From assembly GCA_012962735.1 (NCBI GenBank), contig DTXA01000105.1, positions 1-12,730 on the forward strand: a stretch of DNA of 12,730 nucleotides, read 5' to 3'. The translations under genes were made by a program, and so were the position numbers. Below are positions 7,080 to 12,730 of this stretch, in pieces. Source of the DNA: Candidatus Latescibacterota bacterium. Lineage in GTDB: Bacteria; Latescibacterota; 4484-107; B68-G9. Below the pieces are notes generated by a model that saw only the letters and a program-made list of their open reading frames with translations, was not told the origin of the DNA and ran no database searches. Each line of letters begins with the position of its first letter. Position 1 is the stretch's first letter.

Positions 7080-7300
7080 TGGGCCCCAAAACCCGAACCT
7101 GTCCCCGGAGTACCTCGGCACCACGTGGATGTGGAACACCGTCTGGCCGCCGGCCCTGCCGTTGAGCTGAAGGAGGCCAAGCCCCTCGGCCCCGAACGCC
7201 CGAGGGTGAGTTCGTCCTCGTAGACGACGCTCGCTTCCTCCTTCCCCTCCACGATGGCGCAGAAGGTGCACCCGGTTATTTTCCCCTCCGTGCCCGCCAT
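7080..7300 (-). pseudogene. HIT-family nucleotide hydrolase/transferase remnant (internal deletion plus frameshift)
   Basis: The ATG at 7300 opens a typical HIT N-terminus: TGCTFCAIVEGKEEASVVYEDELTL in one frame (to about 7202). From about 7202 to 7080 the next frame encodes the C-terminal HIT core RAFGAEGLGLLQLNG, then AGGQTVFHIHVVPRY and SGDRFGFWGP. In intact HIT proteins (about 110-140 residues) some 45-50 residues separate these parts, including the AFLDIxPxxxGHTLVxPK region; here they are absent and the frame changes. The triad reads HIHVV instead of HxHxHxx, two residues short, and the last 20 or so residues and the stop are missing, the frame running straight into the proS start. At least three lesions, so no functional enzyme is expected. 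The start overlaps the transporter gene by 25 nt. Programmed frameshifting is unlikely because sequence is missing, not merely shifted. A sequencing or assembly fault is the main alternative. Confidence 0.82.
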
Positions 7301-8886
7301 AGGCTCCAGGCCAACCCTCCGTAGAGCACCGCAGATGTCACCCCGAACATGGCCCACATGGGTGGGAGCACCCGCAAGAGCACGGCTAAGGCGACCAAGC
7401 AGGCCGAGGCAGGGAGGGAGACCCTCAAGAACGTCCCGCGGCTCATCAACAACACTCCCAAGTTGATCAGGGCCAGAACCATACCCCATCCGCTCAAAAG
7501 GAGGGCCCATCGAGGGTACCCGGAGTACGGGCTCCGGAGCTCTCGTACCAGTGACCACACTATTAATATCCCCAACAGGAAGGGGATCAGGAACTTTATG
7601 CAAAGGTCCCACCACCGGCCCAGTTTCACCTCGGAATCCCGGTTTAGATACTCCCTGAGCCTCCCCGCGCCGAAGACATGCCCGACCACGAGGGCCTCCA
7701 TCAACCCCACACCCACCAATCCGTAGTTGTTGGCGAAGTGGTCCACGATGTCCAGCCAGTATAGCCCTCCCCTGGTGGTGAAGATCAAACCCAAGACGAA
7801 GGCGAGCCCCGAAAGCAGCCACGTGGCCTTCTTCCGTGAGATGGGCCAACGGTCCTGTACTGCCGTCACAACGGCTTCGACCAAGGAGAAGGCCGAATCG
7901 ATGCCTAAGCTCAATAAGATCAGAAAGAACAGGAAACCGAAGATCGCCGGGACGGAGGGCAACAGGGCGATGGCAGTAGGGTAGGTCACGAAGGCCAGGC
8001 CGGGGCCCCCCGACACCACGTCCCCCACAGGCTTCCCCACTATCCTCGCCATATACCCCAGCACGGTGAACACAGCGAAGCCGGCGAAGTAGCTGGTGCC
8101 GCAGTTGGCCAGGGACGTTATGAATGCGTTGTTGTTCACGTCCGCCCTCTCGTCCAGGTAGCTCGCATACGCTATCATGATCCCGAACCCGATACTCAGG
8201 GAGAAGAATATCTGCCCGTATGCGGCCAGCCAGGTCCCAGGTTCGGCGAGCTTCGAGAAGTCTGGGGTGAGGTAGAACTTAAGCCCATCCATAGCCCCGG
8301 GAAGGGTCAGCCCCCGCGCCACGAACACCGCCAACAGGATAACTGGGAGCGGCACGGTGACCAGCACCACCCTCCCCAGCCTCCGCACCCCGCTCTGAAC
8401 GATCCAAACTATGGCCGCCCAGGTGAGGGCAAGGCCCAGGACGATCGGCCAGCGGATGCTCCTAAGTTGGCCGGGGCCTTCGGTCAGGTTCAGGAAATCC
8501 CTGTAGAAGAACTCCTCCGCCCTCCCCTTCCAGGCCAGGGACAGGGAGTGGTAGAGGTACCCCCAGCACCACGCCATCACCACAGCGTAATAGGTCACGA
8601 TGGTAAATCCCACTAAGATCGCCCACCACCCTATCCACTCCCACCTCCGGTGCACCTCGGCGAACGCCCTGGCAGCGCCCGACTGGGTCATCTTCCCAAG
8701 GCCGTATTCCAGCACCATCAACGGGATTCCAGCCGTGAACAGGGCCACAAGATAAGGTATGAGGAACGCCCCGCCCCCGTTCTGGTAGGCTACGAAGGGG
8801 AACCGCCATACGTTACCCAAGCCCACCGCAGAGCCGATGGCGGCCATGGTGAAGGCTGTACGGCTAGCCCAGCGTTCCCGCTCCAT
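7276..8886 (-). CDS. Sodium-dependent amino-acid transporter, NSS (SLC6/LeuT) family
   Basis: A 536-residue inner-membrane symporter with about 12 hydrophobic helices, coupling sodium to uptake of a small organic substrate. The family signature is in helix 1, AAIGSAVGLGNVWRFPF (15-31), followed by NGGGAFLIPYL and the helix-2 glutamate in MVLEYGLG (E60). Gly22 stands where monoamine transporters have Asp, so an amino acid is the likely substrate. Helix 6 reads QIFFSLSIGFGIMIAYASY (225-243), helix 7 NCGTSYFAGFAVFTVLGYMA (261-280), helix 8 GIDSAFSLVEA (328-338). Tyr45, Ser229, Asn261 and Ser265 occupy the chloride-site positions of animal SLC6 proteins, so chloride dependence is predicted. The ATG at 8886 follows GGAAGGGGGG and overlaps the extended leuD end by 23 nt; the 3' end overlaps the HIT remnant start. 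Lying in an operon with leuCD and proS suggests an amino-acid supply role, but the exact substrate cannot be read. Confidence 0.95.
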   Translation of the reverse strand: MERERWASRTAFTMAAIGSAVGLGNVWRFPFVAYQNGGGAFLIPYLVALFTAGIPLMVLEYGLGKMTQSGAARAFAEVHRRWEWIGWWAILVGFTIVTYYAVVMAWCWGYLYHSLSLAWKGRAEEFFYRDFLNLTEGPGQLRSIRWPIVLGLALTWAAIVWIVQSGVRRLGRVVLVTVPLPVILLAVFVARGLTLPGAMDGLKFYLTPDFSKLAEPGTWLAAYGQIFFSLSIGFGIMIAYASYLDERADVNNNAFITSLANCGTSYFAGFAVFTVLGYMARIVGKPVGDVVSGGPGLAFVTYPTAIALLPSVPAIFGFLFFLILLSLGIDSAFSLVEAVVTAVQDRWPISRKKATWLLSGLAFVLGLIFTTRGGLYWLDIVDHFANNYGLVGVGLMEALVVGHVFGAGRLREYLNRDSEVKLGRWWDLCIKFLIPFLLGILIVWSLVRELRSPYSGYPRWALLLSGWGMVLALINLGVLLMSRGTFLRVSLPASACLVALAVLLRVLPPMWAMFGVTSAVLYGGLAWSLWRARRGK

Positions 8887-9421
8887 CAGCCCCCCTTCCT
8901 ATAGCCCCAAAAAGTTCCTCGCTTCGCTCGGATACTTTTTGGGGCCCTTTGATATGCTTCAGCAGCCCTCCAGCTTGCATGATCTCTAAGGCGAATTCGG
9001 GAAATGGGACAAATCTGTACTCCTCCCCACGGGAAATGTTACGCACCACTCCCCCCTCCAGGTCCACCTCGAGCTCGTCCCCATCCTGTACCCTCCGGGA
9101 TATCCCCTTGCATTCAACAGCCGGGAAACCCGTGTTGACGGCATTTCGGAAGAATATCCTGGCGAAGCTCTCCGCCAACACGGCACCGACTCCTGCACCC
9201 CGGAGAGCCCATACAGCATGCTCCCGGGAGGAGCCGCAACCGAAGTTCTCCCCGGCCACCACGAAGTCCCCGGGTCGCACCTTGCGGACGAGCTCCGGGT
9301 CCAGGTCCTCCATGGCGTGCCTTGCAAGTTCCCTCATGTCGTCGGTGTTGAGGTACCGGGCTGGGATGATCTCGTCTGTGTTGATGTGGTCCTTAGGATA
9401 CACGTGGGCGTATCCTCGCAT
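8864..9421 (-). CDS. leuD: 3-isopropylmalate dehydratase small subunit (LeuD2/HacB-like) with extra C-terminal tail
   Basis: Small subunit of the iron-sulphur aconitase-type enzyme that isomerises 2- to 3-isopropylmalate in leucine synthesis, acting with LeuC. Landmarks are HINTDEIIPARYLNTDD (12-28), the swivelling-domain core GENFGCGSSREHAVWAL (57-73), AESFARIFFRNAVNTGFP (83-100) and VVRN (125-128). The specificity loop after PAR reads YLNT; characterised isopropylmalate enzymes have YLRT, homoaconitases other variants, so a related substrate is possible. The normal C-terminus would be near AGGLLKHIK (150-158). Here a further 27 residues, GPQKVSERSEELFGAIG onwards, are encoded mainly by the palindrome at 8905-8944, making the protein 185 instead of about 160-165. 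The start at 9421 has AAGGAGGGAG before it and is 14 nt after the leuC stop. The tail overlaps the transporter start by 23 nt. Identity is secure as the partner of the adjacent large subunit. Confidence 0.93.
   Translation of the reverse strand: MRGYAHVYPKDHINTDEIIPARYLNTDDMRELARHAMEDLDPELVRKVRPGDFVVAGENFGCGSSREHAVWALRGAGVGAVLAESFARIFFRNAVNTGFPAVECKGISRRVQDGDELEVDLEGGVVRNISRGEEYRFVPFPEFALEIMQAGGLLKHIKGPQKVSERSEELFGAIGRGADGAGTLG
8905..8944. repeat. REP-like palindromic element inside the 3' end of leuD
   Basis: Two perfect 11-bp arms, CCCCAAAAAGT (8905-8915) and ACTTTTTGGGG (8934-8944), enclose TCCTCGCTTCGCTCGGAT. The inner part pairs further (TCC/GGA and GC/GC around a three-base loop; on the mRNA strand tandem G-A mismatches lie between them). 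The core CCTCGCTTCGCTCGG is like interspersed palindromes seen between genes in many bacteria. It is translated as part of the LeuD tail. The T-run is within the stem, so it is not a standard terminator for either strand, though it could attenuate transcription or protect mRNA ends. No second copy was found in this window. Confidence 0.72.
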
Positions 9422-9435
9422 ACTCCCTCCTTCTC

Positions 9436-10692
9436 TTACAGGAACTCCCTCGGGTCAGCCATCCTGCCTTTTACGGCAGATGCCGCGGCTGTAGCAGGGC
9501 TGACCAAGTAAACCTCGGACTTGGGGTGGCCCATCCTGCCGACGAAGTTGCGGTTCGTGGTGGAGGCGCATCTCTCACCTTCGGCCAACACCCCCATATG
9601 CCCCCCCAAGCACGGCCCGCAGGTGGGGGTTGAGATAACACAACCCGCCTCGATAAAGATATCCAAAAGTCCTTCCTTCAGGGCGCTATGCCACACCCGG
9701 CTTGTAGCCGGTATCACGACGGCCCGCACATAAGGGGCCACCTTCCGACCTTTGAGAATCCGGGCCGCGATCCGGAGATCCTCCAGCCTGCCGTTCGTGC
9801 AGGAGCCGATGACGACTTGATCTATCGGAATCTCCCGTACCTCTGAAATGGGCTTACCGTTGGATGGAAGGTGAGGCAAGGCCACAACGGGCTCCAAGGA
9901 GGACACGTCCACTTCCACCACCCGGGCGTACTCGGCGTCCGGATCCGAGGTATAGACCTGGAAGGGCTCGTCCGTGCGCTCCCCGAGGTAGGACAGGACC
10001 CTCTCGTCCGGGGCCATGATCCCATTTTTGGCACCCGCCTCTATGGCCATGTTGGTCATCGTCAGCCGGGCCTCCACGGAGAGCGTACCCACCAGGGGAC
10101 CGGTGAATTCCATGGCCATATATCTGGCTCCGTCCACGCCGATGCGGCGGATCACTTCGAGGATCACATCTTTAGAATACACCCCTTTGGGCAGTTCTCC
10201 AGTCAGCACGACCTTCATGCTCTCCGGGACCCTGAACCAGAGCCTGCCCGAATACAGCACTGCCGCGAGGTCGGTGCTCCCGATGCCGGTGGAGAAGGCC
10301 CCGAGGGCTCCGTACGTGCAGGTGTGGGAATCAGCCCCCACGACCACCATCCCCGGCCTTACGAACCCCTCCTCGGGCAGAAGTGCATGGCAGATACCAT
10401 GTCTGCCCACCTCGTAGTAGTGCTTTATCCTGTGCCTCCTGGCCCATTCCCTGAGCTTTTTTGCCAGCTCTGCGCTTTTGATATCCTTATTGGGCACAAA
10501 GTGGTCCGGTGTGACCACGATCCTCTTCGGGTCGAAGACCCGGTCCATCCCCCTTTCCTCCAACATAGCTATGGCCGGGGGTGTGGTCACCTCGTGGCAC
10601 ATCACCAGGTCGACCCAGGCCTCTATCAGCTCCCCGGGCCGCACTTCCTCCCTTTCCGCATGGGCGGCCAATATCTTTTCGGTGATGGTCAT
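9436..10692 (-). CDS. leuC: 3-isopropylmalate dehydratase large subunit (LeuC2/HacA-like)
   Basis: Large, 4Fe-4S-binding subunit of the isopropylmalate isomerase, cytoplasmic, working with the LeuD encoded next. The 418 residues match the shorter LeuC2/HacA group rather than the roughly 465-residue enterobacterial LeuC. Motifs seen are TEKILAAHA (3-11), VMCHEVTTPPAI (30-41), PDHFVPNKD (62-70), HGICHALLPEEG (98-109), VVGADSHTCTYGALGAF (117-133), VIGSCTNGRLEDL (294-306) and TPTCGPCLGGHMG (355-367). Cys298, Cys358 and Cys361 are the three cluster ligands; NRNFVGRMGHP (380-390) is the usual C-terminal signature. The ATG at 10692 overlaps the ctpA stop by four bases (ATGA) and is preceded by GGAGGAAGGGG. 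Neither leuA nor leuB is in the window. Homoaconitate or dimethylmalate hydratases share these motifs, so leucine synthesis is the likely but not the only assignment. Confidence 0.95.
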   Translation of the reverse strand: MTITEKILAAHAEREEVRPGELIEAWVDLVMCHEVTTPPAIAMLEERGMDRVFDPKRIVVTPDHFVPNKDIKSAELAKKLREWARRHRIKHYYEVGRHGICHALLPEEGFVRPGMVVVGADSHTCTYGALGAFSTGIGSTDLAAVLYSGRLWFRVPESMKVVLTGELPKGVYSKDVILEVIRRIGVDGARYMAMEFTGPLVGTLSVEARLTMTNMAIEAGAKNGIMAPDERVLSYLGERTDEPFQVYTSDPDAEYARVVEVDVSSLEPVVALPHLPSNGKPISEVREIPIDQVVIGSCTNGRLEDLRIAARILKGRKVAPYVRAVVIPATSRVWHSALKEGLLDIFIEAGCVISTPTCGPCLGGHMGVLAEGERCASTTNRNFVGRMGHPKSEVYLVSPATAAASAVKGRMADPREFL

Positions 10693-12272
10693 CCCCTTCC
10701 TCCCAAGTAACCGGCCTCTCTCAGGAGGGCCTCTGCCTCATCGAAGTGCTCCACAGCACGCCATACCTCCCTATCCCCCTCCAGCGCCACCCGATATCGG
10801 GCATAGTCCCCCCAGATGCGTCCGGCCAGGGCTGCCTTGATATGGGTGCCCAGGAAGTCCCGGTATGCCTCCAACGCATCCTCCGAAACCGGCACCCCCT
10901 GGCCCTCGGCGAAAGAGAGGAATTCCATCAGCACCTCGTCCGAGATCTCGTATCCCTTAAGGAAATTCTCCAGGGTTCCTGGAAATTCCCCGTGTTCCCC
11001 AACGTAGTGTTCTGCGAAGTCCAGAAACATACGCTCCAGATAGAGCTTCGTCTCAAGAGTATCCAGATACTCCGGCTTCAGGACAAGGTCAGGCCATATC
11101 CCTCCTCCACCGTATACCTTGCGGCGCAGGCGCTTGGTGAAGAACGCGGGCCTGGTGGTGTCGGGCTCTTCCTCCCGCTGGAACGCCTCCCGGAAGTATG
11201 CAAGTCTGCTCTCCTCCGCATAGGGCCTCTGGATGAGCCGGCCGGAAGGGGTGTAGTATCGGGCCACGGTGAGCAGAAGAGCTCCTCCGTCGCTCAGGGG
11301 GAATTGATGCTGTACCAACCCCTTTCCGAAGCTCCGCTGTCCCACTATCAGCGCCCTATCCCAGTCCTGTAAGGCGCCGGATACGATCTCCGAAGCGCTC
11401 GCGCTGCCGTGGTTGATCAACACGATGATGGGGTAATAGGGATGGAGTTCGTCCAGTTCGGCTTCGGCTACGTATTGCTCGTTTACCCCTGGATCCCTAC
11501 CTTTGGTGTAGGTCACGACATATCCTTTGGGGAGGAACTTCTCCGCCACTTCTATGGCAGCGGTCAGCAGCCCGCCCGCATTTGCCCGCAGGTCCAAGAG
11601 CAGCTTTTGCATTCCCTTAGCTTCTAAGCTATCCAGGGCAACCTCGAGCTCCTCCCCGGTGCGACTCCCAAAGCGGGTGATGCGCACGTACCCAATGCTC
11701 GGCCGCAGCATATATGCATACGGCACGCTGCGGATGGGGACCCGGTCCCGCACGATGGTGAACTCCAAGAGGCTGTCCACCCCGGCCCGGCGGATGGAGA
11801 CGTGGACTTTCGTCCCCTTCGGACCCCGCAGTCGCTCGAACACCTCTCGCTCTTTGATCCCTACGGCCGACCTCCCATCTATCTTCACTATCTGGTCCCC
11901 GGCCTTGATACCGAGCTTATATGAAGGTCCTCCCTCTATAGGGGAGATGACGGTGAGTATCCCCTTGCGGACCTCGAACGCTATCCCGATCCCTTCGTAA
12001 TCCCCCCGGAGGCGTTCCGTCATCCTGGCCCGCTCTTCCGGGCTCTGGTATTCCGAGTGGGGATCCAGCTTCTCTAAAAGCCCCTCTATGGCCCCCTCCA
12101 TCAGCTCGGAGGGGCTCACCTCCTCCACGTACTTCTCCCGCACCAGCAGCAATACTTCGTTCAGCACCCTGAGCTTCAGGGCCAGGTCGGATGCAGACCT
12201 CCTGTAGGCCGAAAGCCCAAAGACCAGCAGAACGACCAACAGGATGCCCAATAAGGCCCGTTTGGAGCGCAT
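10689..12272 (-). CDS. ctpA: Carboxyl-terminal processing protease, S41 family, membrane-anchored
   Basis: A periplasmic or extracytoplasmic serine protease that trims or degrades exported proteins at their C-termini. The 527 residues begin with a signal anchor (about 6-23, LLGILLVVLLVFGL). Then come a helical cap with MEGAIEGLLEKLDPHSEY (58-75), a PDZ domain (about 90-175, with YEGIGIAFE, LGIKAGDQIVKIDG), and the catalytic domain. The nucleophile is Ser292 in NHGSASASEI, the base Lys317 in RSFGKGLVQ (spacing 25, as in plant CtpA), with Gln321 four residues on. GIWPDLVL (391-398) ends the usual fold. A further 125 or so residues follow, largely helical and acidic (EFPGTLENFLKGYEIS, GDYARYRVALEGDREVW), seen in some FCB-group S41 proteases but absent from short CtpA forms. 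ATG shares one base with the stop of the marC remnant (TGATG) and has AAAGGTGGTGAG upstream. Confidence 0.95.
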   Translation of the reverse strand: MRSKRALLGILLVVLLVFGLSAYRRSASDLALKLRVLNEVLLLVREKYVEEVSPSELMEGAIEGLLEKLDPHSEYQSPEERARMTERLRGDYEGIGIAFEVRKGILTVISPIEGGPSYKLGIKAGDQIVKIDGRSAVGIKEREVFERLRGPKGTKVHVSIRRAGVDSLLEFTIVRDRVPIRSVPYAYMLRPSIGYVRITRFGSRTGEELEVALDSLEAKGMQKLLLDLRANAGGLLTAAIEVAEKFLPKGYVVTYTKGRDPGVNEQYVAEAELDELHPYYPIIVLINHGSASASEIVSGALQDWDRALIVGQRSFGKGLVQHQFPLSDGGALLLTVARYYTPSGRLIQRPYAEESRLAYFREAFQREEEPDTTRPAFFTKRLRRKVYGGGGIWPDLVLKPEYLDTLETKLYLERMFLDFAEHYVGEHGEFPGTLENFLKGYEISDEVLMEFLSFAEGQGVPVSEDALEAYRDFLGTHIKAALAGRIWGDYARYRVALEGDREVWRAVEHFDEAEALLREAGYLGGRG

Positions 12273-12492
12273 CAGTAAATCTCACCACCTTTCGGGTCGA
12301 TGATCCCGGGATACACCTGAGCGCCCCCGTTGAGTACTAACTGCACCGAAAGCGCCGCCAGCAGAAGGCCCATAAGCTCTCCCCTAACGCCCGCTCGACC
12401 AGGACTGCTTGCTTCCTCGGGCGTGCGCATCACCCTACGATCACGAACGGAGCGGACAGGGCCATAGGGGCAAATTCCCCTAGATCCCCCAT
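12272..12492 (-). pseudogene. MarC-family membrane protein remnant (middle deleted, frameshifted)
   Basis: This 221-nt space between the FtsE-like gene and ctpA holds two tiny frames. The first (12492-12430, 20 residues) reads MGDLGEFAP...ALSAPFVIVG and resembles a degraded MarC N-terminus (usual wording close to LLxFALLALSALFVIVDPLG). The second (12430-12272, 52 residues) contains GRAGVRGELMGLLLAALSV, then QLVLNGGAQVYPGI, which closely matches the last helix of MarC proteins (compare E. coli YchE TRIMGLLLMALGIEFIVTGI). About 140-150 residues of an intact MarC (roughly 200-215) are missing and the frame differs between the pieces. The first frame starts within the FtsE stop (TAATG), the frames meet at TGATG, and the second stops at TGATG with the ctpA start, so translation can pass through to ctpA. 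The C-terminal match is good; the N-terminal match is weaker. Confidence 0.62.
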
Positions 12493-12730
12493 TATTCCCC
12501 CGCAGAGCTTAGCTCCTGCCGGACGATCTTGCCCTCCTCAAGCCATATCCTCCGGAAGGCCCATCTCCCGGCGAGTTCCCACATATGGGTGGCCAACACT
12601 ATGGCCGTCCCCCTCCGGTGTACCTCCTCTAAAAGTTCCAACACCTCCTCAGCAGCTTCCCTGTCCAAGTTGCCGGTGGGCTCGTCGGCCAAGAGGAGTT
12701 CGGGCTCGTGGGCGAGCGCCCGTGCTATAG
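12492..12730 (-). CDS. ftsE: ABC transporter ATPase, FtsE/LolD type (5' part beyond window)
   Basis: Only the last 78 complete residues are visible, reading from the window edge IARALAHEPELLLADEPTGN, then LDREAAEEVLELLEEVHRRG, the switch-histidine motif ATHMWELAGRW and LEEGKIVRQELSS. The Walker B LLLADEP, D-loop GNLD and H-loop are intact; Walker A and the signature motif are outside. The ADEPTGNLD wording marks the FtsE/LolD/MacB branch, and RRxIxLEEGKIV at the end best fits FtsE, which with FtsX controls cell-wall hydrolases at division. FtsX is normally encoded directly downstream, but here only the marC remnant and then ctpA follow, so either ftsX lies upstream, has been lost, or this is a different ATPase of the same branch. 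The stop TAA overlaps the next ATG by one base. Confidence 0.75.
   Translation of the reverse strand, partial: IARALAHEPELLLADEPTGNLDREAAEEVLELLEEVHRRGTAIVLATHMWELAGRWAFRRIWLEEGKIVRQELSSAGE

Noticed and set aside
7080..7300. Programmed ribosomal frameshift in the HIT gene
   Set aside because: No slippery site or downstream structure is evident and about 45-50 family-conserved residues are absent, so a shift alone would not restore the protein.
7043..7849. A fused long proS with about 269 extra N-terminal residues
   Set aside because: The upstream part reads antisense-free but out of frame through the transporter gene and the HIT remnant; ProS homology and a ribosome site begin exactly at 7042.
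8905..8944. Intrinsic transcription terminator after leuD
   Set aside because: The T-run forms part of the stem instead of following it, and the transporter gene starts 18 bases later in the same operon.
9871..10710. A 279-codon open frame on the plus strand opposite leuC
   Set aside because: It mirrors a G+C-rich leuC reading frame, is rich in His, Pro and Gly, matches no family, and has no ribosome site; leuC has all its motifs.
1..12730. CRISPR array, tRNA or rRNA gene, transposase or phage gene
   Set aside because: No regularly spaced repeats, no tRNA-like cloverleaf with T-loop sequence, and no recognisable mobile-element protein was found on reading both strands.

Overview
This is a 12.7 kb stretch of a bacterial chromosome, high in G+C and densely packed. 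Nine complete protein genes, two genes cut by the window edges and two gene remnants are visible. All but one lie on the minus strand. The bacterial assignment rests on a bacterial-type ProS with an insertion domain, FtsE, a CtpA-type S41 protease, a GGDEF enzyme and sigma70-like promoters. Frequent AGG/ATA codons, the DUF5683-like membrane protein, the C-terminally extended S41 protease and the URO-D-like gene would fit an uncultured, perhaps thermophilic and FCB-related, lineage. That placement is inference only.

Right-hand unit (minus strand, 12730 down to 5336): the 3' end of an FtsE-type ABC ATPase, a shredded marC remnant, the carboxyl-terminal processing protease ctpA, leuC, leuD, a sodium-dependent (NSS/SLC6-like) amino-acid transporter, a shredded HIT-family remnant, and proS. 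Several junctions are start/stop overlaps (TAATG, TGATG, ATGA), so it reads as one operon joining envelope maintenance, branched-chain amino-acid biosynthesis, amino-acid uptake and tRNA charging. LeuD carries a 27-residue tail encoded largely by a 40-nt perfect-armed palindrome that looks like an inserted REP-type element.

Middle (3936-5335): a divergent promoter region. A TTGACT-17-TATATT promoter drives the left unit. A TTGACA-17-TATTTT promoter with an extended -10 drives the only plus-strand gene, a URO-D-superfamily protein whose base composition is clearly more A/T-rich than its neighbours and which looks transferred. It converges on proS across 97 nt with no clear terminator.

Left unit (minus strand, 3935 down to 1): a ceramidase-like amidohydrolase without signal peptide, coaE, a DUF5683-like membrane protein, a GGEEF diguanylate cyclase with an intact inhibitory site, and the N-terminal 200 residues of a MalK/UgpC/PotA-type ABC ATPase. 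All junctions are overlapping or 1-2 nt apart.

The most unusual observation is that two intergenic spaces hold genes (HIT and marC) that keep recognisable first and last parts but have lost their middle and changed frame, while the flanking operon junctions remain usable. No CRISPR array, tRNA, rRNA, transposase or recognisable defence or biosynthetic system was seen.
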